Part shown: in pieces, positions 41,416 to 50,800 of the stretch
Layout of the letters: every line of letters starts with the position of its first letter
How positions within the stretch are numbered: the first letter of the stretch is position 1
From: a bacterium
Lineage (GTDB): Bacteria; 4484-113; JAFGCY01
NCBI GenBank assembly: GCA_020440605.1
Contig: JAGRNT010000008.1
Span: 120,319-184,318 of the forward strand
DNA: 64,000 nucleotides
Direction: 5' to 3'
Made by a program: the position numbers and the translations under genes
The notes under the pieces: model-generated
The model's database searches: none
Seen by the model: the letters and a program-made list of their open reading frames with translations, nothing else
Told to the model about the DNA's origin: nothing

Positions 41416-43584
41416 ATGATGGGAACAAGGCTGCTTCGAACCTGCCTGCTTGTACTTGCCTGTAGCTGGCTGGTGCAAGGCTGCGGTTCCGGCTCTGACG
41501 GAGCACGGGAGCAGACGACCCAGGCCCAGCCAGCCGCCTGGCCAATGCAGCAGGGCAACCCTCAGCGCAATTCACTTAGTCCCTTCAGCGGACCACAGTC
41601 CGGCCGGCTGCTCTGGCAGCAGCCTGTTGGCCGCGCCGGCAAGGAAGCGCCCCAGCTGGATGGAAATGGAAATGCTGTGCAGCACTGCTACAACATGCTC
41701 AGATGTGTCGCTCCCACAGGATCAACCAACTGGACATTTCGGGACCGTGGTCTTCGACTGGGAAGATTCGCGCTCAGCCCGGATGGGCATACACTGGTTT
41801 CCAGCTACGACAGTCCGGAACCGGAATCGATCCTGCTGGATCCCACCGGTCAGGAAATAAGTCGCTTGCATGACAGCAACCCGATCTGTGCAAACGCTGA
41901 TAATGATTTCTTCGTACTGCTGGATGGCAGTGTCGGATTGCTTGACACGAGCGGAAGGCTCGTTAGCCGCTCCGAGCAGGTGGATGACCTGCGCAATCTC
42001 CAGGCAGTTCATGTATACAGGCTGCTGCCTGACGGCGGCCTGATCATGAGCGGTAAGTACTTCAGGCATGAATTTGACAGTACCGCCCACCTTGTTGCCT
42101 CTGGTCCTGGCAATCCAATGCTGGAAGTCCGCGATGCAAACGGCAGGTCATACCTGATTGACAGTTCATTTGGCGGCGAGTCCGTTTCCGTGCTCAACGG
42201 CCAGGAGCAGGTCGGAACGGTGGAACTGCCGAGAGGAAGCAGGAAGCTTCAGATCACGGATGCGGGGATTCCAGTTGTACAGACCATCCCCGGCAGCTTT
42301 GCTTTCATTGATGTGAACACGCTGTCACTGCATGAGGTTAGGACCGGATTGACATTCAACTCACTCGCAGTGATGGGTGACAATGTGCTGGTTTATGGTC
42401 GGCAGGAGGCCTTCGATCGCTCATTGTTGGTAATGTACGACTCCACTGGCAAGCTCATCTGGTCCAGGGAACATTCCCGTAGCAGGATTGGTTATGCCAT
42501 AGCAGCCCAGCCAGGCCTGGTGCTGCTGCACAACGATTATGAAGTCCATGCATTTGACGATGCCGGCCAGCCACTATGGCAGCAATTCTGCGATTATGCT
42601 GACGGCTTACTGGTGGACGCGGATGGCAATCTGCTTCTGCGGACCGGCAGTGCAATCCAGCGATTCAGCGCAGCAGGACAGGTCTTGCCTGCAACAGTGT
42701 TGCCGTTGCTTGATGGGCTGGACCGCAGGGAAGTGCAACTCCGGAGTGATGGCAGCATTCTGCTGATCGGGAATGAGCAGGGTGTCGTGGAAAGCATATC
42801 CCTGCTGGATGATTCATACTCCCTGCTGTACAGCGACATGAGCTCCCGCTTCTCGTACGGCTCAATCAGCGTCGAAGAGAGCCTGTATGCGACCACCGCT
42901 GATCGCCGGCTTGTCAGGGTGGACCACAATGGCAACTTCAGCATCCTCTCAGAGCCGGACGTCGCGCAGCTATCAAGTCCCAGCCTGCATCCGGATGGTT
43001 TCCTCGTGATGTGCGCAGTGGACCGGCTGCTGGCCTGCGACCTCGATGGCAACATGCTCTGGGAGCAGGAAGTCCCGGGGGAATGCAGTCTGCCACCCGC
43101 AATAACCTCAAGTGGGCGGATTGCACTGATCAATCGCAATCGGGAAATCCTGCTGTATGACTCGCAGGGAAAGCTTCACAGGCAGCATCTGTCTGACGAA
43201 GGCTTTGACAAACTGGCCTTTGGCCCGGCAGGAGAAGTACTTGGCATCAGTAAGCTGATTGATCCTGAGATATCCAGGTTCCGTCCCATCGGCAGTCGAC
43301 TGAGCATGTTCAGCGATCATGGTGAACCACTGTGGACACATGAATTGGAGGGCTATGCCGGCAGTGACCTGGCCTGCGATTCCGATTTCCGAATCTACAT
43401 CCTGATTGAAAGCAAGGTTTACTGCCTCGATGGCTTTACGGGCAGCGAACTCTGGTCACTGGAACTGGATCCGCCAAGGCCGGATTCGCTGTTCCCTTCA
43501 CTCTACGGCACAGGCGTGGTGATCGATGGCCTGGGTCGACTGGTCGTTATGTACAACGGCGCGCTCTTCTGCATCGGTGACTGA
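41416..43584 (+). CDS. PQQ-like beta-propeller lipoprotein (1)
   Basis: The 722-residue lipoprotein has signal ACSWLVQGC. The mature part consists of beta-propeller blades with PQQ/WD-like repeats (GRLLWQQPVGRAG, GKLIWSREHSRS, GQPLWQQFCDYADGLLVDAD, GNMLWEQEVPGE, GEPLWTHELEG, GSELWSLELD). Each ends in W and alternates with strands of the type GxxxVxSxDG, enough for one large or two smaller propellers. The quinone- and metal-binding residues of PQQ dehydrogenases were not seen, so a binding role is more likely than an enzyme. GGTGGGG lies just before the ATG. Codon use looks less G+C-biased than in its neighbour 45296-47566. It has the same orientation as the preceding TIGR03790-type gene. Confidence 0.82.
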   Translation: MMGTRLLRTCLLVLACSWLVQGCGSGSDGAREQTTQAQPAAWPMQQGNPQRNSLSPFSGPQSGRLLWQQPVGRAGKEAPQLDGNGNAVQHCYNMLRCVAPTGSTNWTFRDRGLRLGRFALSPDGHTLVSSYDSPEPESILLDPTGQEISRLHDSNPICANADNDFFVLLDGSVGLLDTSGRLVSRSEQVDDLRNLQAVHVYRLLPDGGLIMSGKYFRHEFDSTAHLVASGPGNPMLEVRDANGRSYLIDSSFGGESVSVLNGQEQVGTVELPRGSRKLQITDAGIPVVQTIPGSFAFIDVNTLSLHEVRTGLTFNSLAVMGDNVLVYGRQEAFDRSLLVMYDSTGKLIWSREHSRSRIGYAIAAQPGLVLLHNDYEVHAFDDAGQPLWQQFCDYADGLLVDADGNLLLRTGSAIQRFSAAGQVLPATVLPLLDGLDRREVQLRSDGSILLIGNEQGVVESISLLDDSYSLLYSDMSSRFSYGSISVEESLYATTADRRLVRVDHNGNFSILSEPDVAQLSSPSLHPDGFLVMCAVDRLLACDLDGNMLWEQEVPGECSLPPAITSSGRIALINRNREILLYDSQGKLHRQHLSDEGFDKLAFGPAGEVLGISKLIDPEISRFRPIGSRLSMFSDHGEPLWTHELEGYAGSDLACDSDFRIYILIESKVYCLDGFTGSELWSLELDPPRPDSLFPSLYGTGVVIDGLGRLVVMYNGALFCIGD

Positions 43585-43891
43585 GGCCATTCCCCGAGGC
43601 CGGCGATCCACCATGGCAATTGAACACCATGGCTGATTAAGCCCTCATGCAGTTACACTGTATGGGAATCTTCCGGGGGATCGGAAATGTCGCGACATGA
43701 AACGAAGTGCAGCGGGCCTCAACTACTGCTGAAGCGGGTAGCTCAATTGTGGAAGCAAGCTTCCACCTCCGTTGCCAGATTCACCACGAAGGTCACGAAG
43801 TGCACGAAGTTTGCTTAGGCTCACGAAGTATGGCTTTGTGATCCGACAGACCCTTTGTGCGCCTGGTGCTCTTTGTGGTGAGCAGTCCATT
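43585..43891. repeat. CACGAAG-word inverted pair and hairpins
   Basis: CACCACGAAGGTCACGAAG words (43781-43831) face an inverted partner CTTTGTG...CTCTTTGTGGTG (43852-43880). Before them is a GGAGGT-frame hairpin GTGGAAG...CTTCCAC (43749-43766, minus-strand sense) and a CTGCTGAAGCGGGTAG word shared with the spacer beside dnaA. No gene is supported. Confidence 0.65.
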
Positions 43892-44037
43892 GTGCGGCTT
43901 GCGCCGCACCTCCCTAACCCGGATTGCTCCGCCCCGCCGTTGTCAACCTGACGGTTGACCTCCATGTCAGCTTCACAGCTGACCTCCATTGCCCGGATTG
44001 CCCCGGGCCTCCCCTGCCTGACTGACATCAGGCCTCC
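43892..44037 (-). repeat. Tandem array of GGAGGT-frame hairpins at the azoR stop codon
   Basis: On the minus strand, starting over the azoR stop: GCCTGA/TCAGGC (44016-44033), GCCCGG/CCGGGC (43991-44008), GTCAGCT-GTGA-AGCTGAC (43966-43983), GTCAACC-GTCA-GGTTGAC (43942-43959), a degenerate unit, and GTGCGGC-GCAA-GCCGCAC (43892-43909). Each begins GGAG; the last four proper units are spaced 24-25 bp (the degenerate unit interrupts). Stem sequences differ completely while pairing is perfect. Confidence 0.85.
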
Positions 44038-44654
44038 GCCCTCGCCTGTGATGTGATCTCGGCGATGCGTGCGCGGGCGCTGGCCAGGGCTTCGGCGGCC
44101 CTGTCCTCTCCGGCGAGCGTGGGTTCGATCAGGATCAGCTGCTGCTCGTCGATGCCCATGAAGCTGAAGATCTTCCGCAGATAGCTCTGCTGGAAGTCCC
44201 AGTCCCCGCGCCCCGGGCCATAGGCGGAGCCGCGCGCCAGCACGAGATACAGCCGCCGCCCGCCCAGCAGGCCCGCGGGTCCCTCGGCGGTGTAGTGGAA
44301 GGCCAGCCCCAGCCGCATCAGCTGGTCGATCCAGACCTTGAGCGTGGAGGGAATGCTGAAGTTGACCATCGCCGCCGCGACGACGATATGCTGCGCCTGG
44401 CGCACTTCCTCCAGCAGGCTGTCGCTGAGCCTGAGCGCATCAACTTCGGCTGCACTGCGCTGCTCTGCTGGTTTCAGTGTGCCGCTGGCAAACAGGGCGT
44501 CGATATGCGGCACGGGCTGCGTTGCCAGATCGCGCAGTTTCAGGCCGGAGCCGGGCTGCTGCTCCATCAGCCGCTGCACCAGTTCATCGGCGATCTGCCC
44601 GGAAATGGAGTCCGCGCCGCGCGGGCTGCTTCTGATGTAGAGAATGTCCTGCAT
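44028..44654 (-). CDS. azoR: FMN-dependent NADH-azoreductase / quinone reductase
   Basis: The 208-residue flavodoxin-like enzyme of the AzoR (AcpD) family performs two-electron reduction of quinones and azo compounds with NADH. It has an N-terminal FMN-phosphate loop (LYIRSSPRGADSISGQIADE), then AAAMVNFSIPSTLKVWIDQL, which contains the family's N-F-x-x-P-x-x-L-K motif, and LVLARGSAYGPG near the isoalloxazine site. It diverges from hxlR with shared operator-like sequence, so it is probably controlled by HxlR and induced by electrophiles or quinones. The stop codon TGA is inside a palindromic repeat, which supplies the final codons (GAGGCCTGA). Confidence 0.93.
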   Translation of the reverse strand: MQDILYIRSSPRGADSISGQIADELVQRLMEQQPGSGLKLRDLATQPVPHIDALFASGTLKPAEQRSAAEVDALRLSDSLLEEVRQAQHIVVAAAMVNFSIPSTLKVWIDQLMRLGLAFHYTAEGPAGLLGGRRLYLVLARGSAYGPGRGDWDFQQSYLRKIFSFMGIDEQQLILIEPTLAGEDRAAEALASARARIAEITSQARAEA

Positions 44655-44725
44655 GCCATGGCCTGCCTTTCAGTGAATTCGCGCGCTGCTGCGCACCCTG
44701 TTACATATCCCGTATTGCGGTTACT

Positions 44726-44801
44726 ATTTTATATCTGGTTACGGAAATATACCAAGGGCGAATTCGTCACTATGGTATATTCCAATTGGAGGTATCTCCA
44801 A
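44726..44801. promoter_or_regulatory. azoR/hxlR divergent promoter and operator-like repeats
   Basis: A minus-strand promoter for azoR, TTGGTA (44750-44755), is separated by 18 bp from TAAAAT (44726-44731). An inverted repeat GGAAATATACC (44743-44753) / GGTATATTCC (44774-44783) overlaps its -35. A second palindrome TTGGAG-GTAT-CTCCAA (44786-44801) covers the hxlR ribosome site and the first base of its ATG. This is a good candidate for HxlR autorepression. Confidence 0.65.
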
Positions 44802-45208
44802 TGGATTCCACGCACACCGTCACATCACCGGCCTGCCGTGCCCTCGGCGAAGTACTGGCGCGCATCGGCGACAAATGGACGATCTTCGTGGTCGGCGAAC
44901 TGTCCCGCGGGCCGCTGCGCTTCAATGAGCTGAAGCGCCGCGTCGACGGGATCAGCCAGCGGATGCTGACCCGCACCCTGCGTTCGCTGGAGCGCGACGG
45001 CTTCGTGAACCGCACCGTACACCCCAGTGTGCCGCCCAGCGTGGAGTACAGCCTGACGGAGCTCGGACACAGCCTGCGCTGCCCGCTGGATGAGCTGGCG
45101 GGCTGGGCGCGTGAGCATCTGCCGGGGATCACGGCCGCCCGGCTGGCCTATGACGAGCAGCACAGCGATTGCGTGGAAGCGGACTGTGCCGGCGAGGAAC
45201 AGGCCTGA
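44801..45208 (+). CDS. HxlR-family transcriptional regulator
   Basis: The 135-residue winged-helix regulator has the HxlR signature: an N-terminal cysteine in SPACRALGEVLARIGDKW, FNELKRRVDGISQRMLTRTL and SVEYSLTELG. HxlR members often sense quinones, aldehydes or other electrophiles through that cysteine. The divergent azoR is the likely target. The ATG at 44801 has GGAGG eight bases upstream; an in-frame start at 44786 would add five residues but lacks a ribosome site. The C-terminal tail has two further cysteines (DCVEADCAGEE). Confidence 0.92.
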   Translation: MDSTHTVTSPACRALGEVLARIGDKWTIFVVGELSRGPLRFNELKRRVDGISQRMLTRTLRSLERDGFVNRTVHPSVPPSVEYSLTELGHSLRCPLDELAGWAREHLPGITAARLAYDEQHSDCVEADCAGEEQA

Positions 45209-45295
45209 CTCGCGAAGTGTTTCCCGCGATTGCCGCGGCAGTGCGCCCCTGCAATGCTTGCCCTGCCTCCTGCACTCAGGTAGGATGAACTGGCA

Positions 45296-47566
45296 ATGCT
45301 TCACCGGCTGATTCCCTGCATCCTGCTCGTCATGCTGCTCTCCGCCTGCGGTGGCGGCGGAACTGCTCCTGATCCGGCTGTTCCCGATCCCGTGACACCG
45401 CTCGAGCCGCAGCTGGCGGACCCTTCGGAAGTGCAGAACCCGCTGGCAATCGAAGCAGGCGCGGCCGTGCTCTGGCAGGGCCAGGGCGGAGACGCTGCCA
45501 ACACTGGCCGCAGCAGTCTGCAGCTGCCGGCCGGCCAGCCGCGGATCAGCACTGTCACAAGCGTCAGTGACCGCACCAGCAGCAGTGCGGCGGTGGCCCC
45601 GGATGGCAGCGTGCTCGTGGGCTGCGGCCAGAGCCTGCTGAGCTTTGCCCCGGACGGTGCCCTGCGCTGGCAACGCAGCCTGCTGCGTCAGCTCAACAGC
45701 CGTCCGCTCGTGGATGACAACGGCCAGATCGTGATCCCGGGTGGCGACCCCGCCTGGCTGGACAGCGCTGAACGCGGGAACTGGATCGAGGCCATCGACA
45801 GCTCCGGCCAGACCCGCTGGCGCTTCATGACCGGGGATTACCCGGCCCTGCTCTATGCCCGGATCGGGAATGGCAATCTGCTGGTGCGCAGTGCCAGCGG
45901 TGAATTCAGCCTGCTCAGCCCCGGTGGCAGCCTGCTCTGGCAACGCGATCTGGGAGTCAGTGCGCTCTACAATGCCCTGAGCGATGATTCAGGCAACATC
46001 TACTGCGGCAGTGATCAGCAGGCCCTGTTCAGCCTTGACAGCGCGGGCCAGCCGCGCTGGGACTACAGCCCGCCGCAACCGGCCACCGGCAGCCTGACGA
46101 CGAATACGCGGCTCTTGCATCCCGATGGCAGCATCCTGCTGCTGAGCGGCCGGGAGGGCGAGGATGCAAGTTTCCTCATCAGCCGTCTGAGCACTGAGGG
46201 CGAGCTGCTGGGCAGCTGGCCCTGCGGGGAGCAGTTCAGCTTCGCCGGAACCGACGACAGCGGCGCCCTGCTGCTCTACGACCGTGAAAGCAGCATCAGC
46301 CGCTACAGTCTCACGGGCGAACTGCTGGATCGCCAGGTACCGGGCTACGGCTTCCCCTTCGGAATCAATACCAGCCTGCCCCAGCGCTACTTCAGTGTGC
46401 TGGCCCAGCCGGACGACTTCAGTGAATACCTGCTGACCAGCACCGATCCCGCCGGCAGTGAACTCTGGCGCCTGAGCAGCCAGTGGAGCTTCCGCTACCC
46501 GGTGCTGGATGATCGCGGAATGCTCTTCAGCGGTGACGAGCGCAGCTTCTTCGCGCTGGACAGTCTCGGGCGGCGGCACTGGCAGCGTATCCATGGCGGA
46601 ACGCTCTCCGGCCTGAGTGTCTCGGAGAGCGGGCGGATCTACAGCTGCGGCGGACGCAACCTGTATGCCTTTGCCGGCGATGGCCAGCAGCTCTGGCAGG
46701 TCTCCGCGGATGGCGAAGCCTGGGCCGCCCCGGCCCTGCTGCCCTCGGGCCAGCTGGCCTTCGGCGACAGCGAGGGCTTCTTCTACTTCTATGAAAACAA
46801 TGGCACCCGGCACAGCAAGTTCATTCTGGATGGCCAGGTGCTGAGCAGTCCGGCGGTCGGCCCGGACGGCACGATATATGTCGGAACCACGGACGGAGAG
46901 CTCTACAGCTTCGGCGCGGACTTAAGCCCGCAGCGGCAGTTCCACGCCGACAGCGGGATCCGGCTCAGCCCGGCGATTGATGCCAGCGGCACGGTCTATG
47001 TGGCCACGGAGGACGGGCATATCCATGCCGTCTACAGCGACGGCATCGAGGCCTGGGAGCGCAACCTCGCAGAGCCGCTGGCCAGCGCGCTCGTACATGA
47101 CGGGGACTACCGCGTGTTCGGCTCCACGACCTCCGGCCGGGTCTTCGCCCTGCATGCCTATGACGGCAGCCTGCTGTGGGACCTCTATCTCGGGACTGAC
47201 CTCGGCCCCGGCCTCGCGCTGGACAGCCAGGGCCGGCTGCTGGCCGGCAGTGACAGCTCAGGCGGACGGCGGGAGTCACCACAGCTTGAACGCAACGGCA
47301 GCGGGCGCGGCCTGTACTGCATCACACCCGATGGTGAATTGGCCTGGAGCCTGAACGGACCCTACTCCTTCAGCTCCCAGGTGCTGGTGGACGGCAGCGG
47401 GCGGATCTGCACGGAGGCCGGGGGCTGGCTCGTCTGCCTTGATGCGGATGGCAAGGAGCTCTGGCGCCTGCAGGCCGGCTTCGAGGATGCGCTGGGCACG
47501 CCGGTACCGCTCAGCGATGGCCGCTTCGCGGTCTGCAGCGGCACCCAGCTGCTGATTGTTGAATAA
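45296..47566 (+). CDS. PQQ-like beta-propeller lipoprotein (2)
   Basis: The 756-residue lipoprotein has signal LLVMLLSAC and a proline-rich linker (PDPAVPDPVTPLEPQ). Its mature part is a series of PQQ-like blades: GALRWQRSLLRQL, GQTRWRFMTGDYP, GSLLWQRDLGVSA, GQPRWDYSPPQP, GRRHWQRIHGGTL, GQQLWQVSADGEA, GIEAWERNLAEP, GSLLWDLYLGTD, GKELWRLQAGFE, interleaved with GPDGTIYVG/GTVYVATEDG strands. There is no evident cofactor site, so the role is probably extracytoplasmic binding. TAGGAT lies nine bases before the ATG and no Shine-Dalgarno is visible, suggesting a leaderless mRNA. It is related in plan but not closely in sequence to 41416-43584. Confidence 0.85.
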   Translation: MLHRLIPCILLVMLLSACGGGGTAPDPAVPDPVTPLEPQLADPSEVQNPLAIEAGAAVLWQGQGGDAANTGRSSLQLPAGQPRISTVTSVSDRTSSSAAVAPDGSVLVGCGQSLLSFAPDGALRWQRSLLRQLNSRPLVDDNGQIVIPGGDPAWLDSAERGNWIEAIDSSGQTRWRFMTGDYPALLYARIGNGNLLVRSASGEFSLLSPGGSLLWQRDLGVSALYNALSDDSGNIYCGSDQQALFSLDSAGQPRWDYSPPQPATGSLTTNTRLLHPDGSILLLSGREGEDASFLISRLSTEGELLGSWPCGEQFSFAGTDDSGALLLYDRESSISRYSLTGELLDRQVPGYGFPFGINTSLPQRYFSVLAQPDDFSEYLLTSTDPAGSELWRLSSQWSFRYPVLDDRGMLFSGDERSFFALDSLGRRHWQRIHGGTLSGLSVSESGRIYSCGGRNLYAFAGDGQQLWQVSADGEAWAAPALLPSGQLAFGDSEGFFYFYENNGTRHSKFILDGQVLSSPAVGPDGTIYVGTTDGELYSFGADLSPQRQFHADSGIRLSPAIDASGTVYVATEDGHIHAVYSDGIEAWERNLAEPLASALVHDGDYRVFGSTTSGRVFALHAYDGSLLWDLYLGTDLGPGLALDSQGRLLAGSDSSGGRRESPQLERNGSGRGLYCITPDGELAWSLNGPYSFSSQVLVDGSGRICTEAGGWLVCLDADGKELWRLQAGFEDALGTPVPLSDGRFAVCSGTQLLIVE

Positions 47567-47849
47567 TCTCCGGCTTCCTCGCAATTAAAGAGCAGTTCGT
47601 CACAGCGGGCCGGAATCAGGCATCTATACGAATAACGAGCACTGCCTGGGAAGCAGGGCCGGACACGCGCCCGGGAGGATACCGGTAACGGGATGGGAGC
47701 GGGGACAACCGGCTGTAGACACAATGCTTTGGGGAAGCACTTTCAGCTCTGCGCCACGCTGCGCAGTCTGCCTCGGGGAAGCATGATGCCGCCATCATCA
47801 ATATCCTCGGGGCGGGCAGGTATGTACGCGCCTGCCCGCCTGCTGCTCC
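47567..47849. other. Convergent spacer with a long hairpin
   Basis: This spacer separates two convergent lipoprotein genes. A perfect 10-bp hairpin GGCGGGCAGG / CCTGCCCGCC (47812-47841, about 10-base loop) follows the stop of 47850-50888 after TAGGGAG, but has no T-run. Nothing else was recognised. Confidence 0.55.
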
Positions 47850-50800
47850 CTAACTGTCGGCGTAAGCCAGCAGCTTGCCGGAGAAATCCGAGATGTACAG
47901 TGAGCCATCCGGGCCGAGGGATGGCGATGAGTAGAGCACGGTGCTGATGGAACCCTCGGACCACTTCAGGCTGCCGTCCGGATTGAGCGCATACATGTTG
48001 CCGGAGTAACTGCCGAAGTAGATCGTTCCGTCGGCCCCGAGCAGTGGCGAGGAGCGCACCAGGTTGCCGGTCGGATAGGGCCAGTCCTCGAATCCACCAT
48101 CAATGAACTTATAGAGCGAACCGTTGTCACAGCCGAAGTAGGCATTATGGTCTGCATCGACGGCCGCAGTCGAGCGGATGCCGGCAGGCAGCATGGCCTG
48201 CCATGAGATCGAGCCGTCCGGGTTGAGGCAGCGGAAGAAGCCGGAATCAGCGCCGATGTAAATCCGGCCATCCGGTCCGATGGCTGGTGAGGCACGCACG
48301 AGTCCGAACATGTCAATGTCCCAGAGCTTGCTGCCCGAGCTGTCCAGTGCGTAGAACATGTTGTCATCGCTGCCGAAGTAGACATTGCCCTGCTTGTCAA
48401 CCGCCGGCGAGGAAGTAGATATCAAGCCTGCTGGGAACTTCCAGCGCAAGCTGCCATCTGGACGCAATGCTGTCAGGAAACCATCATCGCTGCCGAAGTA
48501 GATCGAACCGTCCGGTCCGACCGCCGGTGAACCAAAAACGCCTCCGGCACTGGCGTACACCCAAAGCTGGAATCCGAGTGGAGACACTGCGTGCAGGCCA
48601 TTTCCCGGGTCACCGATGTAGATCGTGCCATCGTCGCCAATGGCCGGGCTGGACCAGATTGTGCCGGCCACCAGGTCGTAGTCCCATTTCAGGGTGCCGT
48701 CCGGTTCAAAGGCGAACAGCAGGCCCCCGCCGCCGCCGACGTAGATCGTGCCGTCCGGGCCGACCACCGGTGATGAATAACCAGCATCTGTGCCGATTGA
48801 CTTGTTCCAGTAGCCGTGGTTGGTCTGCGGACCGGTAATTGTGCTCACCCGGTTCATGCCATCGCCGTAGTGGAACTGGCCGGCCTCACAGGGCAGGCGC
48901 ATTACGAGCGTTGTCTCGTCACTGTCGCCATCGTCATCGGTCACCCGCAGCCGGCAGCTGTAAGTCCCGCGCAGGTTGTACTGGTGCTGCTCGGTGGCCA
49001 GTGTGGAGTAGCTGTCAATCGAACCGTTGTTGTCAAAGTCCCATTCGTAGAGCACGATGCTGCCATCACTGTCATTGCTGCCGGAGGCATCGAAGTTGAT
49101 GACGAAGGGCGCGTATCCCTCGGTCCGGTCCGCCGCGAACGAGGCGGTCGGGGGAGAGTTGGGATTGACGGTCACCGAGATCTCCACGCTGGCGCTGCCG
49201 ATGTCCCCGTCAGCATCCTCCACCGTGACGGTCGCATTGAAGCTGCCGTCCACGGGATAGCTGTGGCTCTCCAGCCCGTCGAAGTCCACCCGGTCAATCG
49301 TGCCGTCACCCTCGAAGTCCCAGTAGTACTTCAGCGGAGCGTTGCCAACTGAGGCGGTGGCATTGAAGTTCACCGTCAGCGGCGCGGGTCCGAGCAGGTT
49401 GTCGGCGCTGAGCTGGGCATCGACACTGGAGTCCGGGCTTGTGACAACGATGCTGACCGTGTCGACATCCCAGGCACCGCCGTCGTCCAGCACCCTGAGC
49501 TTCGCGTTGTATACGCCGGGGCTGGTGTAGTTGTTCACGGCACTGAGCACCGCGGTGTCCGTTTCATTCCACAGCTCGTAGATCCCGTCGCCGTCGAAGT
49601 CCCAGCCACCTCCGACGATGCTGCCGTCGAAATCCGTGCTCTCAGTGCCGTCGAAGTTCACTTCCAGCGGTGCGCTGCCGGTCGCCGTGTCGGCAATCGC
49701 CAGCGCCACCGGGCGGCTGTTGCCGCTGATCACAAGTGAGACACTGCCCAGCGCGACCGTTTCGCCGCTCACGCCACGCACGCGCGGCCGGATCAGGCCC
49801 GAGCTGCCGGTGTCCACGGAGAAGCTGCCGCTGGCCTGGCCACTGATATCGAAGATCCCGTCACCGTCAGTGTCGATGTCGTAGCTGTCAGCCCCACTGG
49901 CAGTCACATTAATCTGGCTGCTCAAGCCACCGCTCGGGGCATCCGCCACCAGCAGCAGGCTTCCCGCCGCACCGGCAAGTGGCACAGCGGAAAGCAGTTC
50001 AGATGCCTCGCTGATGTTGCCGGAATGGTCCACAGCCGCAATGCGCACGAAGGTCTCAGAGGAAAGGTCCGCCAGCAGTAAGCGGGTCGAACCCTCGAGG
50101 TAATCCAGCTGCCGCACTCCGACTGCATCAGGATTGATGAATGGCTTGCTGCCGTAACTGATGCGGTAGCCGGCCAGGTCTGCCGCGATCACAGGATTCC
50201 ACTGCAGTTCCAGTCCACCGCTCACCGCACTGGCCACCAGCCCGGCAGGCTGCGGCGGGGCGGTAAGATCCGCCGGGTCAAATGGATTCAGCCCAAGCCC
50301 GACCACGTCCACGCTGTCCCCGTTGAAGCAAAGCACTGTTACAAAGATGTTGCTTGCGCTCGACAGGAAACTGTCACCCTCTGAGATCCCTTTGCCCAGT
50401 GAAAGGCGCACATGGCTGTCGGCGAACGGCCCATGCCAGTCCCAGCGTCCAGTGCCGTAGTTTGCAAGTCCTATTAGGTATTGTGAAGGACTGCCGTTTC
50501 CGTCATCCAGCAGGTTCACATCCGCGCTGAGCGTTCCCGGCTGCTCTCCTGCTAGCGGGATGCGCCAGATTCCATAGGCTGATCCGCCCGCTGCGCTTTC
50601 CAGCCGGGCCGCCTCTCCATTCTCAGTAATTCCACCAATTGATCCGCTGAACCAGTCGCGACCGACAGTAAACTCGGAATTCGCATCGATTCCGCTTGCA
50701 CTGCGCTCCCATGGCTGTTGCGCATCCTCGGGCAGCCCGCCCGGGAAGCCTGGATCAAATGCTTCATCGGGCTGGGACAGCGGTGCAGACAGCTGGAGCT

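Noticed and set aside
43892..44037. CRISPR array, because units recur every 24-25 bp
   Set aside because: The conserved part is only a short frame and the variable parts are palindromes, not unrelated spacers. No direct repeat of 21 bp or more and no cas gene is present.
41416..47566. PQQ-dependent alcohol dehydrogenase function for the two propeller lipoproteins
   Set aside because: The blades are PQQ-like in sequence but the cofactor- and calcium-binding residues and the catalytic region of those enzymes were not seen.
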